From: an uncultured Bacteroidales bacterium
Lineage (GTDB): Bacteria > Bacteroidota > Bacteroidia > Bacteroidales > Paludibacteraceae
Assembly: GCA_902779705.1 (NCBI GenBank)
Contig: CACZCR010000003.1
Location: forward strand, 372,001 to 436,000
Direction of reading: 5' to 3'
DNA length: 64,000 nucleotides
Below, one piece after another: positions 7,995 through 17,005 of the stretch. A program made the position numbers and the translations under genes. Every line of letters begins with the position of its first letter. The stretch's first letter is position 1. Below the pieces are notes generated by a model. It searched no databases. It was not told the DNA's origin and saw nothing but the letters and a program-made list of their open reading frames with translations.

Positions 7995-9722
7995 TTACTT
8001 TTTAGGTTTGGACGAGATCTGGTCACCCACGGTAGACATCGCGCAGCGGAAGCCGATCTGGTTGGAGCAGCGGTCCTGATCCAGATAGCGACGTGTACTT
8101 GGGCTGAGCCAGTAGATACGGTCTGCCCAGCTACCACCTTTGTATACGCGTGTGCGTTTGGTGATTCTCGGAGCGAGAACGTCTACCGGGTCGATCTTCT
8201 TACCCGTCAAGTCCGTCAGACCGGCGGTATCCAATGGGAAGTCGGTGTCGATGAGGCTACCGAAATCGCCATCCTTATAGTCACGCTTATCGTTGTCAGA
8301 GGTGAAGGTGAGCATGAAGCAACCTACCGAGTCGAGTACATACTTACCATTTTCTTTGAGCGGCTCACGATAGATGTTACCACGGAAGGAGTTGTACTCG
8401 GTTACGCTCTGGTGAGAGGTCTCACGGAATACATCGAGCACCCACTCGTTGACATTACCGGCCATGTTGTACAGACCGAAGTCGTTAGGCAGGAAGGCGT
8501 TGACCGGAGCGGTGATGACATAGCAGTCGTTGAGCGCGCCGGACACACCCATCATGTCGCCTCGTCCACGAACGAAGTTAGCCTGGAGGCGTCCTACGTT
8601 CTTCTTACTGAGGTCGCGTGGGTGATAGCCTGACCACGGGTAGATCTTATCCTCTACGGTGATACCATCCTCGCCGGCAACAGGAGCATAAGCGGCAAAC
8701 TCCCACTCAGCCTCAGTCGGCAGACGATATCCGGTGACGAGGATACCGTCGGCTTTGTTGACCTTACGGCTGTTGCCATAGGAGTCTTTCATCGGACGAC
8801 GGCCGAAGTCCGGGTTATAGTCTTTGCTGAACAGATATTTCTCGGTATTGAATACAAAATGGTCGCGGATATAGTCATACGGAACGCGGCATACGAGGAT
8901 AGTGGTGGTATCCCAAGTACCCATACGGGGCTCGAAGCCTGCGTCACGGAAGCGGCGGATCTCATCTTTTGAGAAGTCTTTGAGCTCGCGCAATGTGTCC
9001 AGGTGGTAGCCCGGGTGTTGTTGGTTCCACTCCTCGATAGATCCCGGCTCAGCAATCCACTCAGGGTCTTGCATCTCCTCTGCCAGTGCCTCGCGGTCCT
9101 CGTCGGTGAGGGTGGTGTCGATCGGCCAACGGTAGTTGAGCTCAGCGAAGTCGGGAGCTTGGATAGCGCCGGCTTGGATGAGTGCCAACTCGTTAACACG
9201 GTCGGTACGCCATTGACAGTAGGCCATAGCCTGATCCCAGCTGACACCTACGATAGGATAGTGGGAGAAAGCGGGATGTTTGAAATAGTTCTCTAAGTAC
9301 GGTTCGTTGTATGCCAACTCGTCGCGCCAAACGGTAGAGTCCGGTTTGGCAGCGTTGACCAGCTGAGGAGCGGTCTTGCCAAAGACGATCTCCAACCAGT
9401 GGAGATACTCGTTCCAGTTCAGACAGGTCACTTCATACTTGTCCATGTAGAAGGAGCTAACGGTGATCTGGCGATCGAGGTTGTTACGAGGAGCAGTGAT
9501 GAACTCATCTTGCTCACCGGTTGTGAATGTACCACCTTGGATAGGCACCATGCCGGTAGGATTGACATTGCCCAGATGGTCATACGCCTCAAAATTGGTA
9601 GTCTTTTGATCAAAGTAGTTCCAGCCGGTAGTGTTGGAAACTTTGGTGTTCAAGTCGCTCTGCTTGCAAGCACTCAGACTTACCACAGAGAGTAGCAATA
9701 ATAGCTTTGTTACCTTGTTCAT
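7995..9722 (-). CDS. gldJ: GldJ-like lipoprotein of the gliding/type IX secretion machinery
   Basis: Lipoprotein of 575 residues with a lipobox (SLSAC) about 20 residues after ATG 9722. The body is a formylglycine-generating-enzyme/sulfatase-modifying fold: MVPIQGGTFTTGEQDEF, YMDKYEVTCLNWNEYL, GVSWDQAMAYCQWRTDRVNE, YRLPTEAEWEFAAY, MAGNVNEWVLDVFRE and the closing YKGGSWADRIYWL...GFRCAMS. The long insertion between the first and second FGE blocks and the N-terminal TGWNYFDQK segment fit GldJ better than GldK. GldJ stabilises other motor/T9SS components in Flavobacterium. The usual gldK-L-M-N neighbours are absent. The frame is open upstream to 9992 but that stretch is promoter DNA. Confidence 0.82.
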   Translation of the reverse strand: MNKVTKLLLLLSVVSLSACKQSDLNTKVSNTTGWNYFDQKTTNFEAYDHLGNVNPTGMVPIQGGTFTTGEQDEFITAPRNNLDRQITVSSFYMDKYEVTCLNWNEYLHWLEIVFGKTAPQLVNAAKPDSTVWRDELAYNEPYLENYFKHPAFSHYPIVGVSWDQAMAYCQWRTDRVNELALIQAGAIQAPDFAELNYRWPIDTTLTDEDREALAEEMQDPEWIAEPGSIEEWNQQHPGYHLDTLRELKDFSKDEIRRFRDAGFEPRMGTWDTTTILVCRVPYDYIRDHFVFNTEKYLFSKDYNPDFGRRPMKDSYGNSRKVNKADGILVTGYRLPTEAEWEFAAYAPVAGEDGITVEDKIYPWSGYHPRDLSKKNVGRLQANFVRGRGDMMGVSGALNDCYVITAPVNAFLPNDFGLYNMAGNVNEWVLDVFRETSHQSVTEYNSFRGNIYREPLKENGKYVLDSVGCFMLTFTSDNDKRDYKDGDFGSLIDTDFPLDTAGLTDLTGKKIDPVDVLAPRITKRTRVYKGGSWADRIYWLSPSTRRYLDQDRCSNQIGFRCAMSTVGDQISSKPKK

Positions 9723-9770
9723 ATGAATAATATTAGTATGTTTACGTATGTAGTCACTAATTTCAGCCTG

Positions 9771-9802
9771 CAAAGTTACGATTATTTTTTTACATACGCA
9801 AG
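9771..9802 (-). promoter_or_regulatory. Promoter of gldJ-gcvH
   Basis: Minus-strand -7 box TAACTTTG (9778-9771) and -33 box CTTG (9802-9799), 20 bp apart. It predicts a leader of about 45 nt to ATG 9722. Confidence 0.7.
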
Positions 9803-9869
9803 CGCGCGCGCCATTTTTTAAGGAAAAAAATACATTTTTACGCCAAAACACGTCAATTTGCACTTCAAA

Positions 9870-9901
9870 CTTGTTAGTTTGTCGAAATTTTCTTACCTTT
9901 G
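9870..9901 (+). promoter_or_regulatory. Promoter of folP-cdaA
   Basis: -33 CTTG (9870-9873), 20 bp, -7 TACCTTTG (9894-9901). The ATG at 9913 is only 11 bp past the box, so the leader would be roughly 5-8 nt. This rules out the upstream in-frame TTG at 9871, which is part of the promoter. Confidence 0.75.
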
Positions 9902-9912
9902 TCCGGTTTTTT

Positions 9913-10656
9913 ATGACAGGCAGGAGAATCGACATAGGATCATTATCTGTTTCGTTGGCGTCGCCATGTGTGATGGGAATTATCAATTGCACTCCGGACA
10001 GTTTCTACTCTCCGTCTCGGGTACAGGAAGGTGAAGTATTGGCGGTGGCCGAGCGGATGGTAGCTGATGGGGCGGCGATACTGGATATAGGAGGCTGTTC
10101 GACGCGTCCGGGGTATACACCGGTGGAGGAAGAAGAGGAGTGGCGTAGGGTAGAAACGGCATTGAGGATGATACGAAAGGCGATGCCAGAGGTGGTGTTG
10201 TCGCTGGATACCTATCGCGTGGAAGTAGCGCGTCGCGCCTTGGATACGTTTGGAGAGATGATTATTAATGATGTCTCAGGAGGCGATGAGCAGATGTACG
10301 GTTTGGTGAAGGCGTATGACGTACCGTATATCATCACCGGTAGACCTGTTCCTGAGGTGCATGGGTATGATAAGTGGATAGAGGATCCGGGGTTAGGATT
10401 TTTGGGTTCGACTGAGGCAGACTATGCGGCGCTGCGGAGTTTGCGTAGAGGGGACTATCCTTTGTTGGTGGGGCTGTCGCGCAAATCGATGATTTATAGG
10501 ACGTTGGGCATTACTCCGGAGGAGAGTTTGACGCCTACTCAGGCGCTACATATGTATGCATTGACGCACGGGGCGGACATCTTGCGTGTGCATGATGTGC
10601 TGCCTGCGGTGCAGACGGTTAGAATGTTCACTATGTTAGACAAGAAAACGCAATAA
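9913..10656 (+). CDS. folP: Dihydropteroate synthase, internally shortened
   Basis: Joins p-aminobenzoate to 6-hydroxymethyl-dihydropterin diphosphate in folate synthesis. It has 247 residues against about 275-285 usually. Key sites are kept: MGIINCTPDSF, GGCSTRPG, LSLDTYRVEV, IINDVSGG, EDPGLGF, GLSRKSMI (substrate-binding Lys) and LRVHDV (Arg/His). Between DVPYII and the DPGLGF block only about 15 residues remain where E. coli FolP has about 45, so the HMxG-TP motif and following helix are missing. It overlaps no neighbour; cdaA begins 2 bp after its stop, so the two form an operon. Confidence 0.9.
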   Translation: MTGRRIDIGSLSVSLASPCVMGIINCTPDSFYSPSRVQEGEVLAVAERMVADGAAILDIGGCSTRPGYTPVEEEEEWRRVETALRMIRKAMPEVVLSLDTYRVEVARRALDTFGEMIINDVSGGDEQMYGLVKAYDVPYIITGRPVPEVHGYDKWIEDPGLGFLGSTEADYAALRSLRRGDYPLLVGLSRKSMIYRTLGITPEESLTPTQALHMYALTHGADILRVHDVLPAVQTVRMFTMLDKKTQ

Positions 10657-10658
10657 CT

Positions 10659-11444
10659 ATGTTTGATTTGTTGGTTTTGGATTTTAAGATCAAGTATGTC
10701 GTTGATATCCTGCTGGTAGCGGCTATCTTGTATGAGATGTATCGCTTGTTGCGGCGTTCCGGAGCAGTCAATTTGTTCTGGGGAATATTGGCTTTTATTG
10801 TGGTGTGGTTTTTAGTGAAGTTTGTGTTCCAGTTGGATTTGACAGCCGCTATGTTTGACCGCATCATTGCTGTTGGCGCATTGGCTTTGATCGTGATTTT
10901 TCAAGAGGAGATACGTACGTTTTTCTATCGTATAGGTTCGCGTTTCAGGGGCTTGCAATTCAGGAAGATACGTGCCGTGTCACAGACGATGGAGGACAAG
11001 CGTGCTGAGGCTATTGTGCGGGCATGCAATCATATGTCGCGTCATCATGTAGGTGCGTTGATCATCATTGCCGGCAAGCAGGATCTAAGGGAGTTTGCTG
11101 ATACGGGTGAGCGTATTGATGCGGCTATATCGACTCGTTTGATAGAAAATATCTTCTTTAAGAACAGCCCTCTCCATGACGGTGCGTTGATCGTGAAGGG
11201 TGATCGCTTGTACAGTGCTGCCTGTATATTACCGGTGAGCAAGAATCAGGATATTCCTCAGCACTATGGTTTGCGTCATCGAGCCGCATTAGGATTGACC
11301 GAACGCAGTGATGCGCTCGCGATTATTGTCTCGGAGGAAACTGGTAAGATCAGTATTGCCCGTGAGGGTGAGATCAAAGAAGCGACAGGCGACTCAATCC
11401 TTGTTGATCTTCGTGCCGCGTTTGACAGGGGCCTTGTAGAATAA
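10659..11444 (+). CDS. cdaA: Diadenylate cyclase CdaA
   Basis: Makes the second messenger c-di-AMP from two ATP. It has 261 residues: three hydrophobic helices in the first ~95 residues, a short linker, then the DAC (DisA_N) domain. The catalytic DGA is in SPLHDGALIVKGDRLYSA and the second signature is YGLRHRAALGLTERSDA. Bacteria use c-di-AMP for K+ and osmotic/cell-wall control. It is placed directly after folP, a common arrangement in Bacteroidetes. Its last 51 nt overlap the 3' end of the convergent barrel gene on the other strand. Confidence 0.94.
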   Translation: MFDLLVLDFKIKYVVDILLVAAILYEMYRLLRRSGAVNLFWGILAFIVVWFLVKFVFQLDLTAAMFDRIIAVGALALIVIFQEEIRTFFYRIGSRFRGLQFRKIRAVSQTMEDKRAEAIVRACNHMSRHHVGALIIIAGKQDLREFADTGERIDAAISTRLIENIFFKNSPLHDGALIVKGDRLYSAACILPVSKNQDIPQHYGLRHRAALGLTERSDALAIIVSEETGKISIAREGEIKEATGDSILVDLRAAFDRGLVE

Positions 11445-12377
11445 TGCATCGTCACGACAGATGACGCACTGACGCGGCTCCGGCAACTCGAACAGCACGG
11501 TAAACTTAACGCCCACCATGAGGTTGTGGACCGAGCTGGCGAAATTCTTGGTTGTCATCACATCGTTCATAGTGATGTTTTCGAGCATCGATTGGGTGTT
11601 ATAGACGGGAGCTGTCTCAGCTACGTTATATCCGCTTGGTAAGGTGAGTGCTGTCTTGGTGTCTGCGGTGTGGATATCCAGCAGGCCGTAGTCAGCAAAG
11701 AGTCCCAGGCGGTATTGAACCTTGCTCTTGGGTACATCGAATCCGCGCAAGTCGGTTAGGAATCCCAGGCGCAGACCGATCTCTGCACTGAGGTCCAGGT
11801 TGAAGTTGAACTTAGCATTGTAGTTCTTCTCAAACGGTACGTTGTCAAAGAACTGATATTCGGGCATATTGCGGAAGTCGTCGTAGAAAGGATAGTCTCC
11901 ATAGGTAGTGATATTGGCTCTGGAGAAGGACTTGGTCATCAGCGACAGACCGGCTTTGACTCCTACCAAACCATAGAAACGTCCCCATTGTCCGCCGACC
12001 ATGATGGGCACTTGGAGCATCATATTCTTGTATTGGTCCCGGCGGTCACGTACTTGGTAGATATAATTGAATGTCTCACCTTGTATATCGGTTTGGTTGA
12101 ATAGGGTATCTGCAGCGTTGCTGGTCTGGTTGAAACTGGTCATGCCATAGTTCAGTCCCACGCCGATGTCAAAGATCAGGTGTTTGTATTGCAAATCGTA
12201 CAACAGACCTGCTCCTCCGGCCACGCCGAGGCTGTTAGGATACTGACTTGCTTGGGGCAATAATGACCATTCGCCCACTTCGCCCCAAAGACCAATATGG
12301 TTCTTGATTTGGGCGCTCGCAGTCACGCTGAACACGGTCAGCAGCGACAGAATTACATATCTTTGTACGATTTTCAC
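11394..12377 (-). CDS. Putative outer-membrane beta-barrel protein
   Basis: Secreted protein of about 327 residues. From GTG 12377 the N-terminus reads as a clean signal peptide ending in TASAQ; a TTG at 12398 in the same frame would add 7 residues. The rest alternates aromatic and polar residues in strands (YDLQYKHLIFDIGVGLNYG, FYGLVGVKAGLSL, VQYRLGLFADYGLLDIH, LMVGVKFTVLFEL), as in OmpA/PorT-type barrels of about 12 strands. After the last strand a basic tail with two Cys (QCVICRD) is encoded within the region overlapping cdaA. I do not recognise a specific function. It has its own promoter at 12460-12491. Confidence 0.75.
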   Translation of the reverse strand: MKIVQRYVILSLLTVFSVTASAQIKNHIGLWGEVGEWSLLPQASQYPNSLGVAGGAGLLYDLQYKHLIFDIGVGLNYGMTSFNQTSNAADTLFNQTDIQGETFNYIYQVRDRRDQYKNMMLQVPIMVGGQWGRFYGLVGVKAGLSLMTKSFSRANITTYGDYPFYDDFRNMPEYQFFDNVPFEKNYNAKFNFNLDLSAEIGLRLGFLTDLRGFDVPKSKVQYRLGLFADYGLLDIHTADTKTALTLPSGYNVAETAPVYNTQSMLENITMNDVMTTKNFASSVHNLMVGVKFTVLFELPEPRQCVICRDDALFYKAPVKRGTKINKD

Positions 12378-12384
12378 GATTTTA

Positions 12385-12416
12385 TTTGTATTTTTCAAAA
12401 ATTTTCAGTACCTTTG
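12385..12416 (+). promoter_or_regulatory. Promoter of metG
   Basis: -33 TTTG (12385-12388), 20 bp, -7 TACCTTTG (12409-12416). It gives a ~107-nt leader before ATG 12528 and lies inside the 5' region of the opposite gene. Confidence 0.8.
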
Positions 12417-12459
12417 CACTCGCTTAGGTAAAATACGCACAAAATACCCTTTGCGGGTG

Positions 12460-12491
12460 CAAAAGTAATAAAAAAAAATTATATACACAAA
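12460..12491 (-). promoter_or_regulatory. Promoter of the minus-strand barrel gene
   Basis: Minus-strand -7 TACTTTTG (12467-12460) and -33 TTTG (12491-12488), 20 bp apart. It fires toward the metG promoter, so the two predicted transcripts overlap by about 30 nt at their 5' ends. Confidence 0.78.
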
Positions 12492-12527
12492 TTTTTTGCA
12501 AAATATATACAAAAAATATCAAAAACT

Positions 12528-14603
12528 ATGCAATTTAATCGAACTTTAATCACGGCAGCCCTCCCATATGCCAATGGAGCAGTGCATATTGGGCATTTGG
12601 CAGGTGTCTATGTTCCGGCAGATATCTATGCCCGCTATATGCGTCTGAAGGGTAAGGAGGTGTTGTTTGTATGTGGTAGCGACGAACACGGAGTGCCTGT
12701 GACCATTCGTGCCCGCAAGGAGGGTATCTCGGTACAGGAGGTGGTGGATCGTTATCATGCTCTTATCAAGCGTTCGTTTGCAGACTTCGGTATATCGTTT
12801 GATATCTATTCGCGTACGACGTCTGCTATACATCATCAATTTGCTTCCGACTATTTCCGCGCGATGTACGATGCCGGTCAGTTTGTGGAGGAGAGCTCAG
12901 AGCAGTTCTATGATCCAGAGACGGGCCATTTTCTGACCGACCGCAATATCCGTGGCGAGTGTCCGCGTTGTCATTCGTTGGGCGCGTATGGTGACCAATG
13001 CGAGAAATGCGGTGCTACTTTGTCACCGGATGAGTTGATCAATCCGTACAATGCAGAGACGGGTAATGCGTTGGCTAAGAAGGAGACCAAGCATTGGTAT
13101 CTGCCGTTGGATCAGTATCAGACGTGGCTGGAGGACTGGATTTTGAAGCAGCATAAAGAGTGGCGTCCGAATGTGTATGGCCAGTGTAAGTCGTGGTTGG
13201 ATGGCGGTCTGAGGCCGCGTGCTGTGACCCGTGATTTGGATTGGGGTATACCGGTGCCTGTAGAGGGCGCGGACGGCAAAGTGTTGTATGTGTGGTTTGA
13301 TGCTCCGATAGGCTATATATCCAATACCAAAGAGTTGTGTGAAGCGCAGCCTGAGAAGTATGGCAATTGGGAAAAATGGTGGAAGCAGGATGATACCCGT
13401 ATGTTGCATTTTATAGGTAAGGATAATATTGTGTTCCACTGTATTGTTTTTCCGGTGATGCTTAAAGCGCAGGGATATAACTTGCCTGATAATGTGCCAA
13501 GTAATGAGTTTTTGAACCTGGAAGGGGATAAGATATCCACTTCGCGTAACTGGGCAGTATGGCTGAATGAGTATCTGGATGATTTCCCGGGCAAGCAAGA
13601 TGTGCTGCGTTATGTGCTGACGGCTAATGCGCCGGAGACCAAGGATAACGACTTCACTTGGGCCGATTTCCAAGCGCGCAACAACAACGAGTTGGTGGCT
13701 ATCTATGGTAACTTTATCAACCGTGCGTTGGTGTTGACCAAGAAGTATTTTGACGGCAAAGTGCCTGCGTGTGGTGCGTTGACGGACTATGATAAAGCAA
13801 CCATTGAGGAGTTTAAGAACGTCAAGGCCACCTTGGAGGAATTGTTGGAGAACTTCCGCTTCCGTGATGCCTTGAAAGAGGCTATGAACCTTGCCCGTGT
13901 GGGTAACAAGTATCTAGCCGATACGGAGCCTTGGAAACTGGCTAAGACGGACATGGATCGTACGGCGACAGTGCTGCATGTGGCTCTGCAGATAGCAGCC
14001 AATTTGGCGGTTGCATTTGAGCCTTTCTTGCCGTTCTCATCGGCTAAACTCAAACAGATGTTGCAGATGGATGAGGCTATCGGTTGGGAGGATCTCGGTC
14101 GTATAGATTTGTTGAAAGAAGGTGCAGCGTTGGGTGAAGTAAGTCTGCTGTTTGAGAAGATAGAGGACAATGCTATCCAGGGACAGTTGGACCGTTTGGC
14201 TCGGATCAAGAAGGAGAACGAAGAAGCCGCCAAGGCTGAGGCGCTCAAGAATTGGCGTCCGGCACCGGTTAAGGAGATGACTACGATTGAAGATTTCGAC
14301 AAGGCGGACATCCGCGTAGCCAAAGTGTTGGACTGCCAACCGGTGAAAAAATCGGAGCGTCTGCTTCAGTTTACGCTGGATGATGGTATGGGCGGACGTA
14401 CTATCCTCAGCGGTATAGCGCAGTCGTATCCGGATCCGTCGGTACTGATAGGTAAGCAGGTGTTGTTTATTGCCAATTTCCCGCCCCGTAAGATGATGGG
14501 TATCGAGTCGCAAGGTATGATTTTGTCGGCAGTGGATGCAGATGGTAAGTTGGTGGTGACCACGGTCAGTGCGGAGGTTAAGAACGGTTCACAAGTGGGA
14601 TAA
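12528..14603 (+). CDS. metG: Methionyl-tRNA synthetase
   Basis: Charges tRNA(Met) with methionine. It has 691 residues with the full bacterial long-form architecture: class I Rossmann domain with HIGH in [10 protein letters not shown], the zinc knuckle [19 protein letters not shown] around residues 145-163, a KMSKS loop in the variant form [10 protein letters not shown], the alpha-helical anticodon domain, and a C-terminal tRNA-binding (Trbp111-like) domain starting at [20 protein letters not shown] 12528 is fixed by the conserved [17 protein letters not shown] start. A long leader precedes it, in which I see only a weak ACCC/GGGT hairpin and no riboswitch. Confidence 0.98.
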   Translation: MQFNRTLITAALPYANGAVHIGHLAGVYVPADIYARYMRLKGKEVLFVCGSDEHGVPVTIRARKEGISVQEVVDRYHALIKRSFADFGISFDIYSRTTSAIHHQFASDYFRAMYDAGQFVEESSEQFYDPETGHFLTDRNIRGECPRCHSLGAYGDQCEKCGATLSPDELINPYNAETGNALAKKETKHWYLPLDQYQTWLEDWILKQHKEWRPNVYGQCKSWLDGGLRPRAVTRDLDWGIPVPVEGADGKVLYVWFDAPIGYISNTKELCEAQPEKYGNWEKWWKQDDTRMLHFIGKDNIVFHCIVFPVMLKAQGYNLPDNVPSNEFLNLEGDKISTSRNWAVWLNEYLDDFPGKQDVLRYVLTANAPETKDNDFTWADFQARNNNELVAIYGNFINRALVLTKKYFDGKVPACGALTDYDKATIEEFKNVKATLEELLENFRFRDALKEAMNLARVGNKYLADTEPWKLAKTDMDRTATVLHVALQIAANLAVAFEPFLPFSSAKLKQMLQMDEAIGWEDLGRIDLLKEGAALGEVSLLFEKIEDNAIQGQLDRLARIKKENEEAAKAEALKNWRPAPVKEMTTIEDFDKADIRVAKVLDCQPVKKSERLLQFTLDDGMGGRTILSGIAQSYPDPSVLIGKQVLFIANFPPRKMMGIESQGMILSAVDADGKLVVTTVSAEVKNGSQVG

Positions 14604-14615
14604 ACAAAGATAATT

Positions 14616-15176
14616 ATGAAAAGAAGACTATTCGCGCTTTTGTGTGCGTGTGCCTGCGTTATAGGTGCATCAGCGCACGACTATGACCATTCTATAGGAG
14701 GAACGGTGGGTTCGCTCTATGGTGTGTCATACAAAGGTTTTTTTGCACCGGCCGGGGATAAAGGATCCATTGGTATAATCGGCGACTTGGGTGTGCACTT
14801 GATTGCCACAGCCGGTCCACGTTATATGATACCGGATGTAGAGCCGGAGATCTATAGTACGACGTATACGTTCTTTACGTTTGAGTTGAATCCGAATGTG
14901 GTGTATCAGTCAGAGATAGCTGAGTTTGATACCGGTCGTGTGGACTGGTTTGCCGGGATAGGAACTAGTATGGGTTTATCATCCGGTTTGGATACGCGTA
15001 ATGGTGTAGGCGGTAAGTTTGGCATGAATGCCATCGGCGGTGCCGAAGTGGTGTTTGATGCACCGGTCAACCTATCGTTGGATTTCCGTCCGGGATACGG
15101 GCTGCAGTTTATGAAACAAGCAGGGATTTCCTACTTTGATTGGGCGGTCGTAGCTTCGGTACGTTATCGTTTCTAA
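14616..15176 (+). CDS. Small outer-membrane barrel protein, function unknown
   Basis: Secreted protein of 186 residues with a signal peptide ending in GASAHD. The mature part has eight or so short amphipathic strands rich in Gly/Tyr/Phe (SIGGTVGSLYGVSYKGFF, SLDFRPGYGLQFM) and ends in VVASVRYRF, the terminal-Phe signature of outer-membrane barrels. It is probably an eight-strand OmpX/OmpW-size barrel. It lies 12 bp after metG, likely by read-through. Its stop codon overlaps the stop of the convergent chromate-transporter gene by 3-4 nt. Confidence 0.7.
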   Translation: MKRRLFALLCACACVIGASAHDYDHSIGGTVGSLYGVSYKGFFAPAGDKGSIGIIGDLGVHLIATAGPRYMIPDVEPEIYSTTYTFFTFELNPNVVYQSEIAEFDTGRVDWFAGIGTSMGLSSGLDTRNGVGGKFGMNAIGGAEVVFDAPVNLSLDFRPGYGLQFMKQAGISYFDWAVVASVRYRF

Positions 15177-15739
15177 AAGCCGTAGATAAGATATCCTGCT
15201 ATACCGGCAGCGATGATCAATAGAATGGGGTGGCTGACAATGTCGGTCACCTTGTTTTTGTATAGTTGCGGTAGGACGGTGAATAGGCATACAGCCGCAA
15301 AAATGATCCAGCTGACAGGGTCGATGAATGTCTGTGGTTTGATGAGCATTAGAGCTGCTGAGGCGATCAGTCCGATAACGGTAAAACGGAGCATGCGCAG
15401 TGTTTGCACGAAATATGGGTTGTTTTGAAAGCGTCGGTTGAGCCAGAAGTATACTTTACAGATGCTGAGCATGATGATCAGGCTCGGTAGGATAATGGCG
15501 AATGTGGCTAAGACGCTACCACATATGCCGGCAGTGGTATAGCCGACGTAGGTGGCGCAATTGATGCCTATCGGACCGGGAGTGACTTGGCTGACCGCCA
15601 CTATATCCACGAACTCTTGTTGGCTCATCCAGCCATACTGCTCCACCTCCATTTGCATGAGTGACAAAATAGCCAGTCCGCCTCCGAAGCCGAACAAGCC
15701 TATTTTGAAGAACGATATGAAGAGTTGGAGATAAAGCAT
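15173..15739 (-). CDS. Chromate transporter, second half (CHR domain)
   Basis: Membrane protein of 188 residues carrying a single CHR domain (ISFFKIGLFGFGGGLAILSLMQ, QVTPGPIGINCATYVGY). Family members with one domain work as a heteropair with an oppositely oriented partner, and the partner is the gene immediately upstream. I start it at ATG 15739, giving a 40-nt overlap with the first half; the frame is open further upstream but that stretch belongs to the partner. Substrate is assumed from the family (chromate/sulfate-like anions) and may be different in a gut-type anaerobe. Confidence 0.88.
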   Translation of the reverse strand: MLYLQLFISFFKIGLFGFGGGLAILSLMQMEVEQYGWMSQQEFVDIVAVSQVTPGPIGINCATYVGYTTAGICGSVLATFAIILPSLIIMLSICKVYFWLNRRFQNNPYFVQTLRMLRFTVIGLIASAALMLIKPQTFIDPVSWIIFAAVCLFTVLPQLYKNKVTDIVSHPILLIIAAGIAGYLIYGF

Positions 15740-16248
15740 ACGATAAGGGTGATAATGATAGTGGCCAGGATGACCCATACGGGGTTGACGTGTCCCAACC
15801 AAATGAGTAGCGCTGCGGCGATAGGGATGATGGCTGTCAGCCAACTGATCTTAGCCGATTTGGCCATCTTGACTAATGGCGCAGCGATGAGGGCAACCAC
15901 GGCAGGGCGGACGCCTTTGAAGACCGCTTCGACTGCCGGCAGCTCTTTCCATTCCTGAAAAACCATGGCTATAGCGAGGATGATTAGGAAAGAAGGTAGT
16001 ACAGCGCCTAGCACGGCACCGCAAACGCCTCGCCACCCACCTACGCGCCATCCGATAAAGATGGCCGAGTTGACGGCAATAAGGCCGGGGGCCGCTTGTG
16101 CTAAAGCGATCATATTAAGAAACTCTTCTTCATCGATCCATCTCTTGAGGTCTACTACTTCGCGCTGTATAAGCGGCAACATAGCATAGCCTCCACCAAG
16201 AGTGAAGGTGCCGATTTTGAAGTATGTCCAAAAAAGTTGGAAAAACAT
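15700..16248 (-). CDS. Chromate transporter, first half (CHR domain)
   Basis: Single-CHR-domain membrane protein of 182 residues: TYFKIGTFTLGGGYAMLPLIQREVV and ALAQAAPGLIAVNSAIFIG are the two family signatures. The C-terminal 13 codons overlap the start of the second half, implying coupled translation of a two-subunit transporter. It lies 28 bp after udk on the same strand and may be co-transcribed with it. No chromate-resistance regulator is nearby. Confidence 0.88.
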   Translation of the reverse strand: MFFQLFWTYFKIGTFTLGGGYAMLPLIQREVVDLKRWIDEEEFLNMIALAQAAPGLIAVNSAIFIGWRVGGWRGVCGAVLGAVLPSFLIILAIAMVFQEWKELPAVEAVFKGVRPAVVALIAAPLVKMAKSAKISWLTAIIPIAAALLIWLGHVNPVWVILATIIITLIVCFISNSSYRSSK

Positions 16249-16276
16249 CAGCTTTTAGCCGTTGGGCATGAGCTCC

Positions 16277-16897
16277 TTATTCTTTGTTTTCACGCAGTTG
16301 TTGCTTGACAAATTTGGCAAGCATGTTGATGGCTGCGTTGTTGTGCCCTCCTTGCGGAACGATGACGTCAGCAAAGCGTTTGCACGGTTCAATGAACTGC
16401 TCGTGCATAGGTTTGAGTACACGTTGGTAACGCTCAATCACTGCTTCGGCTGTACGACCGCGCTCGAGTACATCACGCTTCATAACGCGTATCAATCGAT
16501 CGTCTGCATCGGCATCCACGAATATCTTGAGGTCCATCTGTTTACGCATTTTGATTTCTCGTAATGCCATGATACCTTCCACGATGATTACCTCTCGCGG
16601 CTCAATATGAACAGTCTCTTTCGAGCGTGTGCAGGTGATATAGGAATAGATAGGTTGCTCTACCGGCTGGCCTGCTTTGAGCATCTCAATATGCTTGGTC
16701 AGCAAGGACCAGTCGAATGCGTCAGGGTGGTCAAAATTGATATTTTGACGCTCTTCGATGGGGACATTACTACTGTCCTTGTAATACGAATCTTGGGGGA
16801 TGACAACAACTTCGCCTTTTGGCAGACGCTCTATCAGTTTTCGAACCACCGTTGTTTTACCCGAGCCGGTGCCGCCCGCAATGCCGATGATAAACAT
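16277..16897 (-). CDS. udk: Uridine kinase
   Basis: Phosphorylates uridine and cytidine with ATP/GTP in pyrimidine salvage. It has 206 residues, normal length. The P-loop GIAGGTGSGKTT is at residues 5-16; QDSYYKD, FDHPDAFDW (substrate-binding) and the RRIxRD-like segment follow. I start at ATG 16897, where the P-loop falls at its usual place; the frame is open upstream through a promoter. It complements upp (22.5 kb) in uracil salvage. Confidence 0.95.
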   Translation of the reverse strand: MFIIGIAGGTGSGKTTVVRKLIERLPKGEVVVIPQDSYYKDSSNVPIEERQNINFDHPDAFDWSLLTKHIEMLKAGQPVEQPIYSYITCTRSKETVHIEPREVIIVEGIMALREIKMRKQMDLKIFVDADADDRLIRVMKRDVLERGRTAEAVIERYQRVLKPMHEQFIEPCKRFADVIVPQGGHNNAAINMLAKFVKQQLRENKE

Positions 16898-16927
16898 AAA
16901 TCTATTTGCAATATTCGGTTCGGGATG

Positions 16928-16959
16928 CAAAGGTACAACTTTTTTTTTATATACGCAAA
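16928..16959 (-). promoter_or_regulatory. Promoter of udk
   Basis: Minus-strand -7 TACCTTTG (16935-16928), 20 bp, -33 TTTG (16959-16956). It lies in the 108-bp gap between ribD and udk. Confidence 0.8.
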
Positions 16960-17005
16960 TGGGATGTGCTTTTTTTCGCAAAAATCGCCCAAAATGTGTA
17001 TAATT

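Noticed and set aside
9723..9992. N-terminal extension of the gldJ frame.
   Set aside because: It covers the divergent promoters and folP start; the lipoprotein signal begins at 9722.
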